From assembly GCA_963835855.1 (NCBI GenBank), contig CAWIHA010000016.1, positions 1 through 37,897 on the forward strand: a stretch of DNA of 37,897 nt. Direction: 5' to 3'. The position numbers were made by a program, and so were the translations under genes. The notes beneath the pieces were generated by a model. It was given only the letters and a program-made list of their open reading frames with translations. It made no database searches and was not told the DNA's origin. The DNA comes from CAWIHA01 sp963835855. Lineage in GTDB: Bacteria; Acidobacteriota; Terriglobia; Bryobacterales; Bryobacteraceae. Every line of letters starts with the position of its first letter. The first letter of the stretch is position 1. Below are positions 15,922-25,080 of this stretch, piece by piece.

Positions 15922-17349
15922 GACGACATCGACGACGATCAGCGTCATGTCATCCTGCTGGCTCACCGAGGCAGGCCGCCACTTACGGATCCCGGAGAGC
16001 AGTTGCCGCGAGAGCTCGGATGCCGGCTGGAGCCGATTTTCGCGTACCACCCGCTCCAGTTGCGAGTCGCCAAATGCTTCACCGGCGGCATTTTCGGGCT
16101 CGGTGACGCCGTCGGTGTAGAGCAGGAGGCGGTCGCATGGTTCGACCGGCACATTGCACACCGGGTACTCGGAATCCGGTTTGATTCCGAACAACAGGCC
16201 GTTACTTTCGATACGCTGGAGTTCGCCACTCCCGTTCCGCCAACAGAGGAGCGGCGGATGCCCGGCGGCCGAGTATAGCGCCTGGCGGTTTCCGGTATCG
16301 ATCCAAACGTAAGCCGCCGAAGCCAACTGGCCGCGCGCCTCACTCGAGAGGATGCGATTCAAACCGCCCAGCACCTGCGCGGGATCATGGGCAAATACGG
16401 CGACGGACTGCATGGCCACTTTGATCATCGAAGCAACGAGCGCCGCCGGGATGCCATGTCCGGAGACATCGGCCACAAGGATGCCCAGATGGTTCTTGTC
16501 TATGGGGACGAATTGGTAGAAATCGCCCGCGACGGCAGTCATGGGATGGTAAGAAGCGGCAATACGGATGTTCTCATTCTCGGGAACGCTGGCCGGAAGA
16601 ATGGAGGACTGGATCTGCCGGGCCGTCTCCAGCTCCGTCTCGATGGAGAGCAGGCGGCGCTCGTTGCCGAACATTGTCGCCAAGGCAACGTATCCCAGGG
16701 ACAACAGGAGAGCGGCAAAGGCCACAGAGTCAGCGATAGGCGGGACGCGGTAGTGCAGCAACACCATCGACAGGTTGGAATACAGCGCCTCGGAGGCAAA
16801 GATGAGCATGCCGGCAACCAGAACGCCTCGATCCGGAAGAACCAGGAACTTGCGGGCAAACCTGGGAACCAGCACGGCAGCCGCCAGGGTCAGGAGCGCA
16901 AAAAGTGCAAGCACGTCGTTGCAGAGCTTCCATTTCGCGTCTGAGCCAGTGAGGACGAACGCGGCCATGCCGCCCAAAGCAACCGCCAGAGCCGCGAAGA
17001 TTTCCAGTTGGAGAACAAACCTGAGTGCGCCGAGGCTCAGCTCCCGCCAGGCTAACAAAGCGGCAACCACGAGCAGGTAACCGATCGCAGCACCCACGTA
17101 AGGACGGGCAGGTTTGAGAGCGTCCGGCAGAACCTGAAGAACGGCGGGCGTCCAGATCAGGGTTTGGACGCCGTACATCCCGCTCCAGATTCCCCAGAAT
17201 ACGAGGATACGGGCGCCGCTGCGCCAACGGATGGCAGCGATGGCGCAGGCAGCCGCTCCAATGGACAAGAAAATCGTTCCCACGACGATGTCCGCCACCT
17301 GGCCGCGGAGCATAGCCAGAACTGCATCTGGGGTATTCATGCCATTCAT
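15919..17349 (-). CDS. Membrane-bound RsbU/SpoIIE-type PP2C serine phosphatase
   Basis: 476 residues. The N-terminal half (about 20-250) has seven or so membrane helices. A short coiled coil (LSIETELETARQIQSSILP) leads into a PPM/PP2C phosphatase domain (about 265-474). Metal-site motifs are seen: AGDFYQF, ILVADVSGHGIPAALVASM, then LLLYTDGVTEPEN and a C-terminal DDMTLIVVDV. Such proteins dephosphorylate anti-sigma-factor antagonists in partner-switching pathways, here probably in response to a membrane signal. A second ATG nine bases downstream (17340) is an alternative start. The stop TAG is the outermost TAG of the element at 15772-15921, so the C-terminus may have been set by insertion. 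Confidence 0.88.
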   Translation of the reverse strand: MNGMNTPDAVLAMLRGQVADIVVGTIFLSIGAAACAIAAIRWRSGARILVFWGIWSGMYGVQTLIWTPAVLQVLPDALKPARPYVGAAIGYLLVVAALLAWRELSLGALRFVLQLEIFAALAVALGGMAAFVLTGSDAKWKLCNDVLALFALLTLAAAVLVPRFARKFLVLPDRGVLVAGMLIFASEALYSNLSMVLLHYRVPPIADSVAFAALLLSLGYVALATMFGNERRLLSIETELETARQIQSSILPASVPENENIRIAASYHPMTAVAGDFYQFVPIDKNHLGILVADVSGHGIPAALVASMIKVAMQSVAVFAHDPAQVLGGLNRILSSEARGQLASAAYVWIDTGNRQALYSAAGHPPLLCWRNGSGELQRIESNGLLFGIKPDSEYPVCNVPVEPCDRLLLYTDGVTEPENAAGEAFGDSQLERVVRENRLQPASELSRQLLSGIRKWRPASVSQQDDMTLIVVDVV

Positions 17350-17751
17350 CGAAACCGGATCGGGCGATCCGCGTCCTTAGGGGTCGTCGATATGCGCTCT
17401 TCCGGCAAGCTGAGAACAAGTATCGCGGGACGCCGCGCCGATATCAACCTCAATCTCCGCTCTCAAAGAGAGCCAGCGGCGAGCGGAGCGGCTCGGGGAA
17501 GCGCCTGCGGCCGGCGCCTGGCCAAAAACCCTTGGCGATTTGGCTTCGTCAGGCGCCCGTTTTCCGGCCATTACGGCCCGTGATACGGAAAGAATCAGGC
17601 GGGCGTTGCGTGAATGTGCGGGCGAAAGGTTCGACCCCAGGACCTCCGAGACCGGTCGGTAGAAGTGATTTGCGGCTGGGGCCCTCGCTGATGTCGGATG
17701 GGAAACGAGTACCCCTCGCTAATTTCAGGGCGCCTACTACAGCGTCACTCG
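17350..17751. other. Intergenic region, 402 bp
   Basis: No gene is supported here. Just upstream of the phosphatase gene lies a small inverted repeat (GGATCG-GG-CGATCC, 17357-17370), which could be an operator or nothing. Short open frames on both strands in 17377-17750 are Arg/Ser-rich and have no family features. A tRNA-like GGTTCGACCCC at about 17627 is not part of a foldable tRNA. Confidence 0.4.
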
Positions 17752-18492
17752 TCAGCCGCCACGTCCTAGCCGTCGGCTGGAACGTGATCGGTGGGCCTCT
17801 TCCACGGGTGAGCGAACGAAATCGAAGAAGCGCAGCGTGTTTCTATATTTGGTATGAACTGAGACGCTCACTCCGTTTCTCGCGAACGTATACAGCAGAG
17901 CTCCCCTTGCCGAGAGCGGCTTCTCGTCGCCAAGTGGAATGTCCAGTGCAAACCGTGGCCAGGCGAGTGCCCAGCCAGCTCCACCGTCTACTCCAGACTT
18001 CATTGGAACGTCGTACTTGACGAACCATCTCGATATATCGGCTCCTTGCTCGGCGAGTCTCTCCACACCGTACGACGCACTTGGACAAAGCGATACGCCC
18101 ATCCAGTCTGGGACCGTATACCACTCAGCGGCTTCGTCGACGGCGGGACCAATAATCATCGACTCCGATCGCACGAACTCGCCAACGCTCACCGCGCCGC
18201 GAAGGAAGATGCCTTCGACCAGGGCAGCATTGAAGGGGACCAGGAGAACCCCGGCCATCAATGGGATACAGGCGACAGGGTCCTTCTCTGTCTCCAACAG
18301 AATGATCACGGTATCCGAGAAAGACAAGAGGCTAAACTTCTCTTCTGGGGAGGCCTCCCTGGCCTTCTGAATTGATTTCTCGAACATGCCTATGGCATGT
18401 TTCCAAGCCGTTATTACGTCCCGAGGTCTGGATCTAGCCCATATGCCCTTTACGCCCAAGGCATCGAGAAGTGCAACGACGCCTTTCCTCAT
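17752..18492 (-). CDS. Class III nucleotide-cyclase-like protein, stand-alone
   Basis: 246 residues. The order of motifs follows class III cyclase homology domains: ALLDALGVKG (Asp10, first metal Asp), FSLLSFSDTVIIL (Asp60, second metal Asp), FLRGAVSVGEF (beta-strand after the active site), and MIIGPAVDEAAEWY (the usual GxxVNxAARLE position, with the NxxxR pair not conserved). The missing Asn/Arg and the divergent loops mean the nucleotide product cannot be predicted. Stand-alone divergent cyclases of this sort include the Pycsar defence cyclases, but the Pycsar effector partner (a TM or TIR protein) is not adjacent here. The last 25 residues are basic and Arg/Ser-rich. SD AAGGAG sits 8 nt before ATG 18492, and TATAAT lies upstream. 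Confidence 0.6.
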   Translation of the reverse strand: MRKGVVALLDALGVKGIWARSRPRDVITAWKHAIGMFEKSIQKAREASPEEKFSLLSFSDTVIILLETEKDPVACIPLMAGVLLVPFNAALVEGIFLRGAVSVGEFVRSESMIIGPAVDEAAEWYTVPDWMGVSLCPSASYGVERLAEQGADISRWFVKYDVPMKSGVDGGAGWALAWPRFALDIPLGDEKPLSARGALLYTFARNGVSVSVHTKYRNTLRFFDFVRSPVEEAHRSRSSRRLGRGG

Positions 18493-18524
18493 AGCTACTT
18501 CTCCTTCGAATTGATCTTCGGCCT

Positions 18525-18530
18525 ATTATA
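18525..18530 (-). promoter_or_regulatory. -10 box of the cyclase-like gene
   Basis: A perfect TATAAT on the minus strand, 32 nt upstream of ATG 18492, with AAGGAG in the leader. No good -35 hexamer is seen 16-18 nt upstream, so the promoter may be weak or activator-dependent. Confidence 0.5.
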
Positions 18531-18820
18531 TGTCGTCGCACTTCCGCCCGGTTCTGCCCCAGGACGGAAGTAGTGGAGCCCCAGTTTGGACGAGCGGCAT
18601 GCCAGTGCTTACAGAGGGCGCTCAACGCCGGAGAAATGGCGACTCGGGAATAGTTCACTTGGCTGGTTTGTTGCCGTGTCGCGGAGGCGCCGCAGCCGGA
18701 TCAGTACCAAGCCAGCATGGCACCCCGGATTCGTGCCCTTCAGGTCAGTTGTCGGTACAACGCCCAACCAGGGGAAATGGCCCATTACTCAGAGGAGAGC
18801 GCGCGCGAGCCGTCCGGTTG
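18531..18820. other. Intergenic region downstream of smc
   Basis: No coding sequence is supported. At 18787-18804 lies ACTCAGAGGAGAGCGCGC, shared with 15740-15757 beside a MITE-like element, so this is probably a fragment of a dispersed repeat. It ends 16 nt before the smc stop codon. The rest shows no hairpin or T-run good enough to be called a terminator. Confidence 0.4.
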
Positions 18821-21800
18821 CTAGGCTCTGGCGACTTCCTGAATGGGCGGGGCGGGCAGCGGCATATTCCCGTTGAATCTCACCGAGACGAGCTTGGAGA
18901 CGCCGGGCTCCTGCATGGTGACGCCGAAGAGGGATTGCGCGGCTTCCATGGTGCGCTTGGCGTGCGTGATGATGACAATCTGCGTGTGGCAGGACATCTC
19001 CTCGAGCAGGCGCGTGAGCCGCTGGATGTTAGGCTCGTCGAGCGGCGCATCCACTTCATCGAGAATGCAGAACGGGCTGGGCTGGTAGCGGAACACCGCC
19101 ACGAGCAAGGCGAGCGCGATGAGGGCTTTTTCGCCGCCGGAGAGCAGGAGAACGTTCTGGAGGCGCTTGCCGGGCGGGGATGCGACGATATCGATGCCCG
19201 ATTCCGAGGCGTTGGCCTCGCCGGTAAGGCGCATCTCGCCAGTGCCGCCGCCGAAGAGCGTGACGAAAACGTCGCGGAAATGGGCGTTGATGGCGGCGAA
19301 GGCATCGGCGAAACGCTTGCGCGATTCAACGTCGATATCCTGAATGGCCTTATCGGTATCGCGGATGGCATCGAGCAGGTCCTGGCGCTGCGTGTTGAGA
19401 AAATCGTAGCGGGCCTGGGCCTCGCGGTATTCGGCCAAGGCCTCGGGGTTGACGGGGCCTAGGGCTTCGATGCGGCCGCGGATCTGCTCGTAGCGGGCTT
19501 CGAGCGCGGCGAGCGCCGCGTCGTCAAGCGCGAGGTCGCCTGCGCCCGGAAGATCCGCGACGGCGGTGGAGAGCTCTTTGCGGCTGGTCTCATCCAGGTA
19601 TTTCAGCCCGGCCTGGCGCTTGACAAGCTCGACTTCGACTTCCGAGCGCTTTTGCTGGGCCTGCTGCATATCGAGGCGCAACTGCTTAAGAGTTTCCTCG
19701 AGCGCAGCGAGGTCCGCACGGAGACTGGCTTCTTTTTCCGCGAGCGCAAGGACGCCCGCTTCGGCGGCGTAGTTTTCGGCGGCGAGGGCGGCAATGCGGC
19801 GATCGAGCTCGAGGTTATCGGCGAGCAGGCGGGCGCGCTCTGCGCCGAGGCGCTCGAGATCGGCTGCAACTTCCCGGCTGCGGGCCAGCAACTCGTTGCT
19901 CTGGGCCTCGAGACGGGCCAAAGCGTCGCGGCCGGCGCGGCTGCGCTCTTCCAGACCGGCCAGCTCGACGCGAAGAGCGGAATGCTCCTCGCCGATTCGC
20001 GCAGCCCGGGCCTTGAGCGTTTCGATCTCGGTGCGGGCGGATTGAAGAGCGGTCTCGTGTTCGGAGCGGGTGCGGTCCTTTTCCTGGAGGGCGGCGAGAT
20101 TGCGCTGGCGCTCGGAGCTAGAGCGCTCCCGCTCGCGAGCGACGCGTTCCAACTCGATACGGGCGAGGGAGAGGTGAGAGGCGGCGCGGGCGTGTTCTTC
20201 GGCGAGCTTGCGCATCTCGTGGTCGAGGGCGACGGTTTCCTTTTCCTGGTCCTGCTGCGCGGAGCGGAGGCGCTCAAGCTCCTGCTCGAGGCGGGCGATG
20301 TCGCGCTCGAAACTTTCGATCCGCGCCGATTCTTGATCGAGCCGGTTCTGGAGCGCCTGGACGAGCGCCTTGGATTCACGCAGCTCGCGCTTGAGGGCGA
20401 GCGGGCCGCTAGAGGATTTCCTGCCGCCGCTGACGGCGCGGCCGTGATAGCAGACGCCATCGGGAAGGAGAAACGAGAGGCCGGGATGCTCGGCCGCAAG
20501 GCGCTGAGCAGCGGCGCGATCAGCAGCGATGAAGCACTGCGCAAGACGTGGCAGGCAACCGATGACGGAGGCGCTCAGGGCATTCGTGAAGCGGACGACT
20601 TGGCTGAGCGGGGCGACGATGCCCGGATCGCGCAAGATTGAGCTTGCGGCCTCCGGCTGGGAGGCGGCTTCGGCGGGGCCGGGCGATGGGCTGGCGGCGC
20701 TTGCCGGGGCGGACAGGGGCGCATCGCCACCGGCATTCGCGGAGGCGGCCTGGGGTCGAACGAGGAATGTAGCGCGGCCTTCGAGGCTGGTGCGCATGAT
20801 CTCGATGCCGGCTTCCGCCAACGGCCAATTTTCGACCACGATATATTCGAGCTCATCGTGCAGAAATTCCTCGGCGGCCTTCTCATAAGCGGACTCAACT
20901 TCGACGAAGTCGGCCAGGACGCCTAGGGGGCGGAAGCCTTCGGCCTCGCCGCGCTCGATGGCGGTGAAGAGCTTCTTGACCGATTCGGTGGTGTAAGCGC
21001 GGTGGGAGAGGATCTCTTCGAGCGAATCGCGGCGCGCTTTGAGCTGGGAAAATTCGGCGCGGGCGGTTTCGAGCCGCTGACGGGCTTCGGAAAGGTCCCG
21101 TTTGCGGGCGGCGAGCTCGTCTTCGATGCGGCGGCGGCGATCGGCGATGGATTCGAGCTCGAGCTGGCGCGCGGAAAGCTTGGTGGAAAGCTCGGCTTTG
21201 GAGGCGCCGAGCCATTCGAGATCGGAGGCGGCGGCCTGCTCTTCCTTCTGCGCTTTGGCGGAATCGCGATCCAGCGCGGCGAGATAGGCGTCGATTTGCG
21301 CGAGCTGATTTTTGATGGCGGCGGCTTCGTCGAGAAGACGCAGGACGAGCTGGCGGGAGGTTTCGATGGTCCGCTCGCGCCCGGCCAGCGCGCTGGCGAC
21401 GGAATCGCGTTCACGGCCCTTGGCGTCCAAACACTCGCGGGCGGCTTCGGTCTGCCGTTCCTGAACAGCCAAGCTTTCGCGCTGCGCCGCGAGCTCTTCG
21501 CCGAGGCGCGAGAGGCGGGCTTCGAGATCCTGCGATTCGGCCTCACCGTGCGCGACGCGCTGCTCGATAGAGCCGGCTTGCTTGGCCTGGTAGTCGAGCC
21601 GGCCGCGGGTGCGCTCCAGGTCCAGGTTCAGCTCGGATTGCCGCTTGCGAGCTTCGGTGAGGAGAGCTTCGGTCTCGTAGCCGAGGGCCTGAAGGCGGCC
21701 GAACTCGCGCTCTTTGGCGGCGGCTTCGGCGGAGAGGGATTCGAAGGCGGCGGCGGCCAGATTGAGATCGAGCGCAAGTTTCGCGGCCTCGCGCTCGAGC

Positions 21801-22591
21801 ATGGTATAGCGCGCGGCGAGCACGCGCCCGAGCTGCGCGTTCATCTCCGTCTTAAGCTCCTCGTAGCGGCGGGCCTTGGCGGCTTGGCGCTTGAGGGAAT
21901 TGGCCTGGCGGCCGACCTCTTCGAGAATGTCGAAGACGCGCTCGAGATTGTGCTTGGCGCCTTCGAGCCTGGCTTCAGCGAGACGGCGGCGCGCTTTGAA
22001 TTTGGAGATGCCGGCGGCCTCCTCGATGATGGCGCGGCGGTCCTGCGGGCGCGAGCTGAGGATCTGGCCGATGCGCCCCTGCTCGATGATGGCGTAGGTT
22101 TCCGGGCCAAGGCCGGCGCCCATGAAAATATCCTGGATGTCGCGCAGGCGGGCGATGCGGCCGTCGATGAGGTATTCGCTTTCCCCGGAGCGAAACAAGC
22201 GGCGGGTGATGGTGATTTCGCGCCCAGTAGGATCGAGTGCCTTGGCGCTGTGGCCCGAGCCGTTCGCGCCGCTGGCGGCGCCGTTGGGTTTAGGAGGGGC
22301 GGCGGCGGTTTCGAAGTGCTGACCGAGGTCCACAAGCGCGATGCTGACCGAAGCCAGGCCGAGCGGCTTACGATCGCGGGTTCCGGCGAAGATTACGTCC
22401 TCCATACGGGCGCCGCGCAGGGTCTTGGCGGACTGCTCGCCCAGGACCCAGTTGATGGCGTCCGCGATGTTGGACTTACCGCAGCCGTTCGGGCCCACGA
22501 TGGCGGCAAGGCCGACGCCCGGGAAGCGCAGCTCGGTGCGGTCCGGGAAGGACTTGAAGCCTTGAAGCTCGACGCGCTTGAGTTTGAGCAA
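18821..22591 (-). CDS. smc: Chromosome partition ATPase Smc
   Basis: About 1,256 residues, the normal Smc length. Order: N-terminal head with FKSF, Walker A IVGPNGCGKSN and GEQSAKTLRG; first coiled coil; hinge near the middle; second coiled coil; C-terminal head with the ABC signature LLLSGGEKALIALALL, Walker B PFCILDEVDAPLDE and the D-loop. Smc compacts and segregates sister chromosomes with ScpA/ScpB, which are not in the window. I start it at TTG 22591: GAGGAG sits 9 nt upstream and the protein then begins directly with LLKLKRVELQGFKSF, as in homologues. An in-frame GTG at 22624 would add 11 residues and would bury that SD. The hinge holds an Ala/Pro/Ser-rich insert of about 35-40 residues. 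Confidence 0.93.
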   Translation of the reverse strand: MLKLKRVELQGFKSFPDRTELRFPGVGLAAIVGPNGCGKSNIADAINWVLGEQSAKTLRGARMEDVIFAGTRDRKPLGLASVSIALVDLGQHFETAAAPPKPNGAASGANGSGHSAKALDPTGREITITRRLFRSGESEYLIDGRIARLRDIQDIFMGAGLGPETYAIIEQGRIGQILSSRPQDRRAIIEEAAGISKFKARRRLAEARLEGAKHNLERVFDILEEVGRQANSLKRQAAKARRYEELKTEMNAQLGRVLAARYTMLEREAAKLALDLNLAAAAFESLSAEAAAKEREFGRLQALGYETEALLTEARKRQSELNLDLERTRGRLDYQAKQAGSIEQRVAHGEAESQDLEARLSRLGEELAAQRESLAVQERQTEAARECLDAKGRERDSVASALAGRERTIETSRQLVLRLLDEAAAIKNQLAQIDAYLAALDRDSAKAQKEEQAAASDLEWLGASKAELSTKLSARQLELESIADRRRRIEDELAARKRDLSEARQRLETARAEFSQLKARRDSLEEILSHRAYTTESVKKLFTAIERGEAEGFRPLGVLADFVEVESAYEKAAEEFLHDELEYIVVENWPLAEAGIEIMRTSLEGRATFLVRPQAASANAGGDAPLSAPASAASPSPGPAEAASQPEAASSILRDPGIVAPLSQVVRFTNALSASVIGCLPRLAQCFIAADRAAAQRLAAEHPGLSFLLPDGVCYHGRAVSGGRKSSSGPLALKRELRESKALVQALQNRLDQESARIESFERDIARLEQELERLRSAQQDQEKETVALDHEMRKLAEEHARAASHLSLARIELERVARERERSSSERQRNLAALQEKDRTRSEHETALQSARTEIETLKARAARIGEEHSALRVELAGLEERSRAGRDALARLEAQSNELLARSREVAADLERLGAERARLLADNLELDRRIAALAAENYAAEAGVLALAEKEASLRADLAALEETLKQLRLDMQQAQQKRSEVEVELVKRQAGLKYLDETSRKELSTAVADLPGAGDLALDDAALAALEARYEQIRGRIEALGPVNPEALAEYREAQARYDFLNTQRQDLLDAIRDTDKAIQDIDVESRKRFADAFAAINAHFRDVFVTLFGGGTGEMRLTGEANASESGIDIVASPPGKRLQNVLLLSGGEKALIALALLVAVFRYQPSPFCILDEVDAPLDEPNIQRLTRLLEEMSCHTQIVIITHAKRTMEAAQSLFGVTMQEPGVSKLVSVRFNGNMPLPAPPIQEVARA

Positions 22592-22941
22592 GCCAGCTAT
22601 CTCCTCAGCGTTCCCTTGCCGCACCCCCGGGAAGGGCGGCGTTCTCGGGGGATCGCTACCATGCTAAACGGGAATTGGGAAAAAGTAAAGCGTCCTCTGT
22701 ACTGCATCCGGGGTCTTTTTTGCTCGGTACCCAAAATCTAGTGGTTGGCATGCAGATCCGGGCGGTCCCGGCCCCGCTGAATTGCCCCATGGAAGGAGTT
22801 TAGCACCTATTGAGTTTGAGGCGGGCGCGAGGGCGTGCGCCCGCGCTCGGGTACGTGATCGGTTCGCAGGACTGGACCATTGCCGGCCGCGGACAAGAGG
22901 GCCAGCCCGATGCCGGTATGCCGGAGCTCGCCTGCGGCTGG
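22592..22941. other. Intergenic region upstream of smc
   Basis: About 350 bp between the 3' end of the decarboxylase gene and the smc start. Apart from the smc promoter candidate (22661-22689) I see no gene, repeat or clear terminator here. Short frames on the plus strand are shadows of no recognisable protein. Confidence 0.4.
22661..22689 (-). promoter_or_regulatory. Putative sigma-70-type promoter for smc
   Basis: On the minus strand, TTTACT (22684-22689) and TAGCAT (22661-22666) are separated by exactly 17 bp. Each hexamer matches four of six consensus bases. It would start transcription near 22654, giving a leader of about 63 nt to the TTG at 22591. Confidence 0.4.
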
Positions 22942-24361
22942 TCAACGACTGAGCTTAGCGGCGAGATTTTCCAGCTTGTCAATCGTTTGGATCAGGTCGG
23001 CGTCGGTCGTCCGCGGGTTGGTGGTGCAAAGGCGCAGCGCGGTGCGGCCCCGGAGAACGGTGGAGGTGAGGACGGCGAAACCATCGCCGATCATTTCGCC
23101 GATGAGGCGCTGGTTGATCTCGTCGGACTGCTCGGGGCTGAAGCCGGCAGGCGAGTAGCGGAACGAGACGATCGCCATTTGCGCGGGCGTGACGATTTTC
23201 CAGGCGGGGCGCTCCCGCAGCCGTTTTTCCGCGAGGCTCGGCCAAGGCGAAGCCGCGCGCGACGGCATCGCGAAAGGCGTCCAGGCCGAAGGTCTTCAGC
23301 GACATCCAGAGTTTGAGAGCGCGGAAGCCGCGGGTGAGCTGGATGCCGTAGTCGCAGAGATTCACTTCCTCATGGAGGCGGTGGATGTCGCGGAGATACT
23401 CGGGCGTGATGCGGAACGCGTCTTTGAGCAGCCGCTGGTCGCGCAACAGCACGCAACCGGCCTCGAAGGGCTGGAACAACCATTTGTGCGGATCGAGCGC
23501 GAGCGAATCGACGAGCTCAATACCCTGAAGCGCCCGGCGGCCTTGGTCGCAGAGCACCGCAGCAGCGCCATACGCGCCATCGGCGTGGAACCAGAGCCGC
23601 TCGCGGCGGCAGAAGGCGGCGAGCTCCGGCAAAGGATCGACGGCGCCGGTGTTGGTGGTGCCGGCGTTGGCAATGATGCAGAAGGGGCGGCGGCCCTGTG
23701 CGCGGTCGGCGGCGACTTCCCTTTCCAGCGCGTCAAGCGCCAGCCGGAAATTCTCGTCCGAGGGGATTTTACGGATCTGTGCGGGCGAGAAGCCGAGAAT
23801 ACGGAGCGCGCGGTCGATCGACATATGCGTCTGATCGGAATAGTAAACGACGGCATCGGTGATTTGATAGCCGAGACAAGCGTGGCGCGCGGCGGCGAGC
23901 GCGGTGAGGTTGGCGACGGAGCCACCGCTGACAAACAGGCCGCCGGCGGTCTCAGGCAGACCGCAGAGCTGGCGCAGCCAATCCACGGTGACCAGCTCGA
24001 TCTCAGCCGGGCCCGAACCGGAGAACCAGTTGCCGGCGAAAACATTGAAGCCGCTCGCAAGCGCATCAGCCATGACGGCCACAAAGTTGCTGGGACCGGG
24101 CACGAACGCGAAGAAGCGCGGGTGATCGCAGTGCAGCATGGAAGCGAAGACGACCTCGTTGAGTTGGCGCACCAGGGCGCGGGGATCGCCGGGCTGAACG
24201 GGAACGGACTCGCGGAAAGCCGCCTCGAGGGCGGACCGGCTGCCCATGCGTCCGGCGGGCTGAGCGGCGAGGGTGGCAAAGTGCTCGACGAGGGTGTCGA
24301 TGACCTGGTAGCCGAGCGCGCGCATTTCTTCGCGCTCTAATTGGAGCTTAGGAGGATCCAC
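22942..24361 (-). pseudogene. PLP-dependent group II amino acid decarboxylase, frameshifted
   Basis: About 472 residues across two frames. The first frame (start GTG 24361) holds FAFVPGPSNF, then VTVDWLRQLCGLPE, FVSGGSVANLTALAAARH, IIANAGTTNTGAVDPLPEL, WFHADGAYGAA and ALDPHKWLFQPFEAG. The last contains the PLP-binding Lys (HKW). This is the aromatic-L-amino-acid/tyrosine decarboxylase family, which releases CO2 from an amino acid to give an amine. After FALAE the similarity moves one frame over: LAEKRLRERPAWKIVTPAQ, then IVSFRYSPAG and LCTTNPRTTDADL, ending at 22942. One extra base lies near 23236. The substrate is unknown. GTG 24361 has no well-placed SD; ATG at codon 13 is an alternative start. 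Confidence 0.82.
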
Positions 24362-24466
24362 CTTGACAATATAGCTTGTAGCTCGTCAGCGCGTGGCTCC
24401 GGAGCTTGGGCGGCTGCGCCAGAGGCCAAATCGGCAGTACACTGGAATCAGAGGGAGGGGCATGAG

Positions 24467-24925
24467 GTGTTATCTTCCAAGTTGATCGGGATGGTCTCAG
24501 ACCATTGGGAAGAGATCACTCGCCGGGTGATTTGGCAGATCCGCCGCGACGCGAACTTGCCGGAGATCGGCAAATTGCCGGAGGCGGACATTCGCGACCG
24601 CGCGCGGGAGATCCTGCAAAACCTGGGCTCCTGGCTGGTTTCTAAGGACGACGATATCGGGCGGCGGTACGAGCGCCTGGGGAAGATTCGCTTTGAAGAG
24701 GGCGTGCCGCTGCACGAAATTGTCCGCGCCTTGCAGATCATCAAGGAGAACATGATCCAGTACGTCCGCGACCAGGGGTTCGGCCATAGCCCGCTTGAGA
24801 TCTACGCCGAAGAGGAGCTTCAACACAGCGCCGCCCGAATCTTCGACAGGATGGTCTACCACGTTGTCCGCGGCTACGAGCGAGCAATGCGGGAGAACGT
24901 GTCGAGCGCGGCCTATGGCACGTAG
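24467..24925 (+). CDS. Helical RsbR/RsbRD-N-like protein
   Basis: About 152 residues from GTG 24467, chosen because GGAGGG lies about 8 nt upstream. The frame runs back to 24341 but that part is Ala/Ser/Arg-rich and overlaps the start of the decarboxylase gene on the other strand. The body is all-helical (HWEEITRRVIWQIRRD, IRDRAREILQNLGSWL, RRYERLGKIRFEEGVPLHE, RALQIIKENMIQYV, then YHVVRGYERAM). That pattern resembles the N-terminal sensor domain of RsbRD-type stressosome proteins, here without a STAS domain. With the RsbU-type phosphatase at 15919 it hints at partner-switching regulation nearby, but they are 7 kb apart and not co-transcribed. Confidence 0.6.
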   Translation: MLSSKLIGMVSDHWEEITRRVIWQIRRDANLPEIGKLPEADIRDRAREILQNLGSWLVSKDDDIGRRYERLGKIRFEEGVPLHEIVRALQIIKENMIQYVRDQGFGHSPLEIYAEEELQHSAARIFDRMVYHVVRGYERAMRENVSSAAYGT

Positions 24926-25000
24926 CCCGTGGGTCCAGCGACTGAGCTAACCGCACGGCGGCCACCAGCGGCGGAGAGATGCTGTCTGCCGGACCAGAGC

Positions 25001-25080
25001 CGACGCGGGCGCCGGCCGCGGGACAGGGGTCCCGGCCCACAACCGCAACTTCCTCCATGAACTTCTAACTCAGGACACTA
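25001..25080. mobile_element. MITE-like element copy, left end, inverted; its end supplies a stop codon
   Basis: Read on the minus strand from 25080 it starts TAGTGTCCTGAGTTAGAAG and matches the left end of the element at 11143-11337 at 41 of the first 46 positions, continuing for about 80 nt. The right part is different or lost. The outer TAG (25078-25080) is the in-frame stop codon of hypE. The rest of the intergenic stretch back to the gene ending at 24925 shows no other feature. Confidence 0.65.

Noticed and set aside
17377..17571. Possible 64-residue protein on the minus strand
   Set aside because: Arg/Ser/Ala-rich, no SD, no recognisable pattern; probably non-coding.
17620..17665. GGTTCGACCCC resembling a tRNA T-arm
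   Set aside because: No acceptor, D or anticodon arm can be folded around it on either strand.
21002..22741. 579-codon plus-strand frame opposite smc
   Set aside because: Antisense shadow of the strongly coding smc gene, with Gly/Leu/Ala-heavy composition and no domain.
24931..24965. GACTGAGCTAACCG resembling the complement of a tRNA D-arm
   Set aside because: No other tRNA arms are found on either strand; it lies in non-coding sequence next to an element copy.
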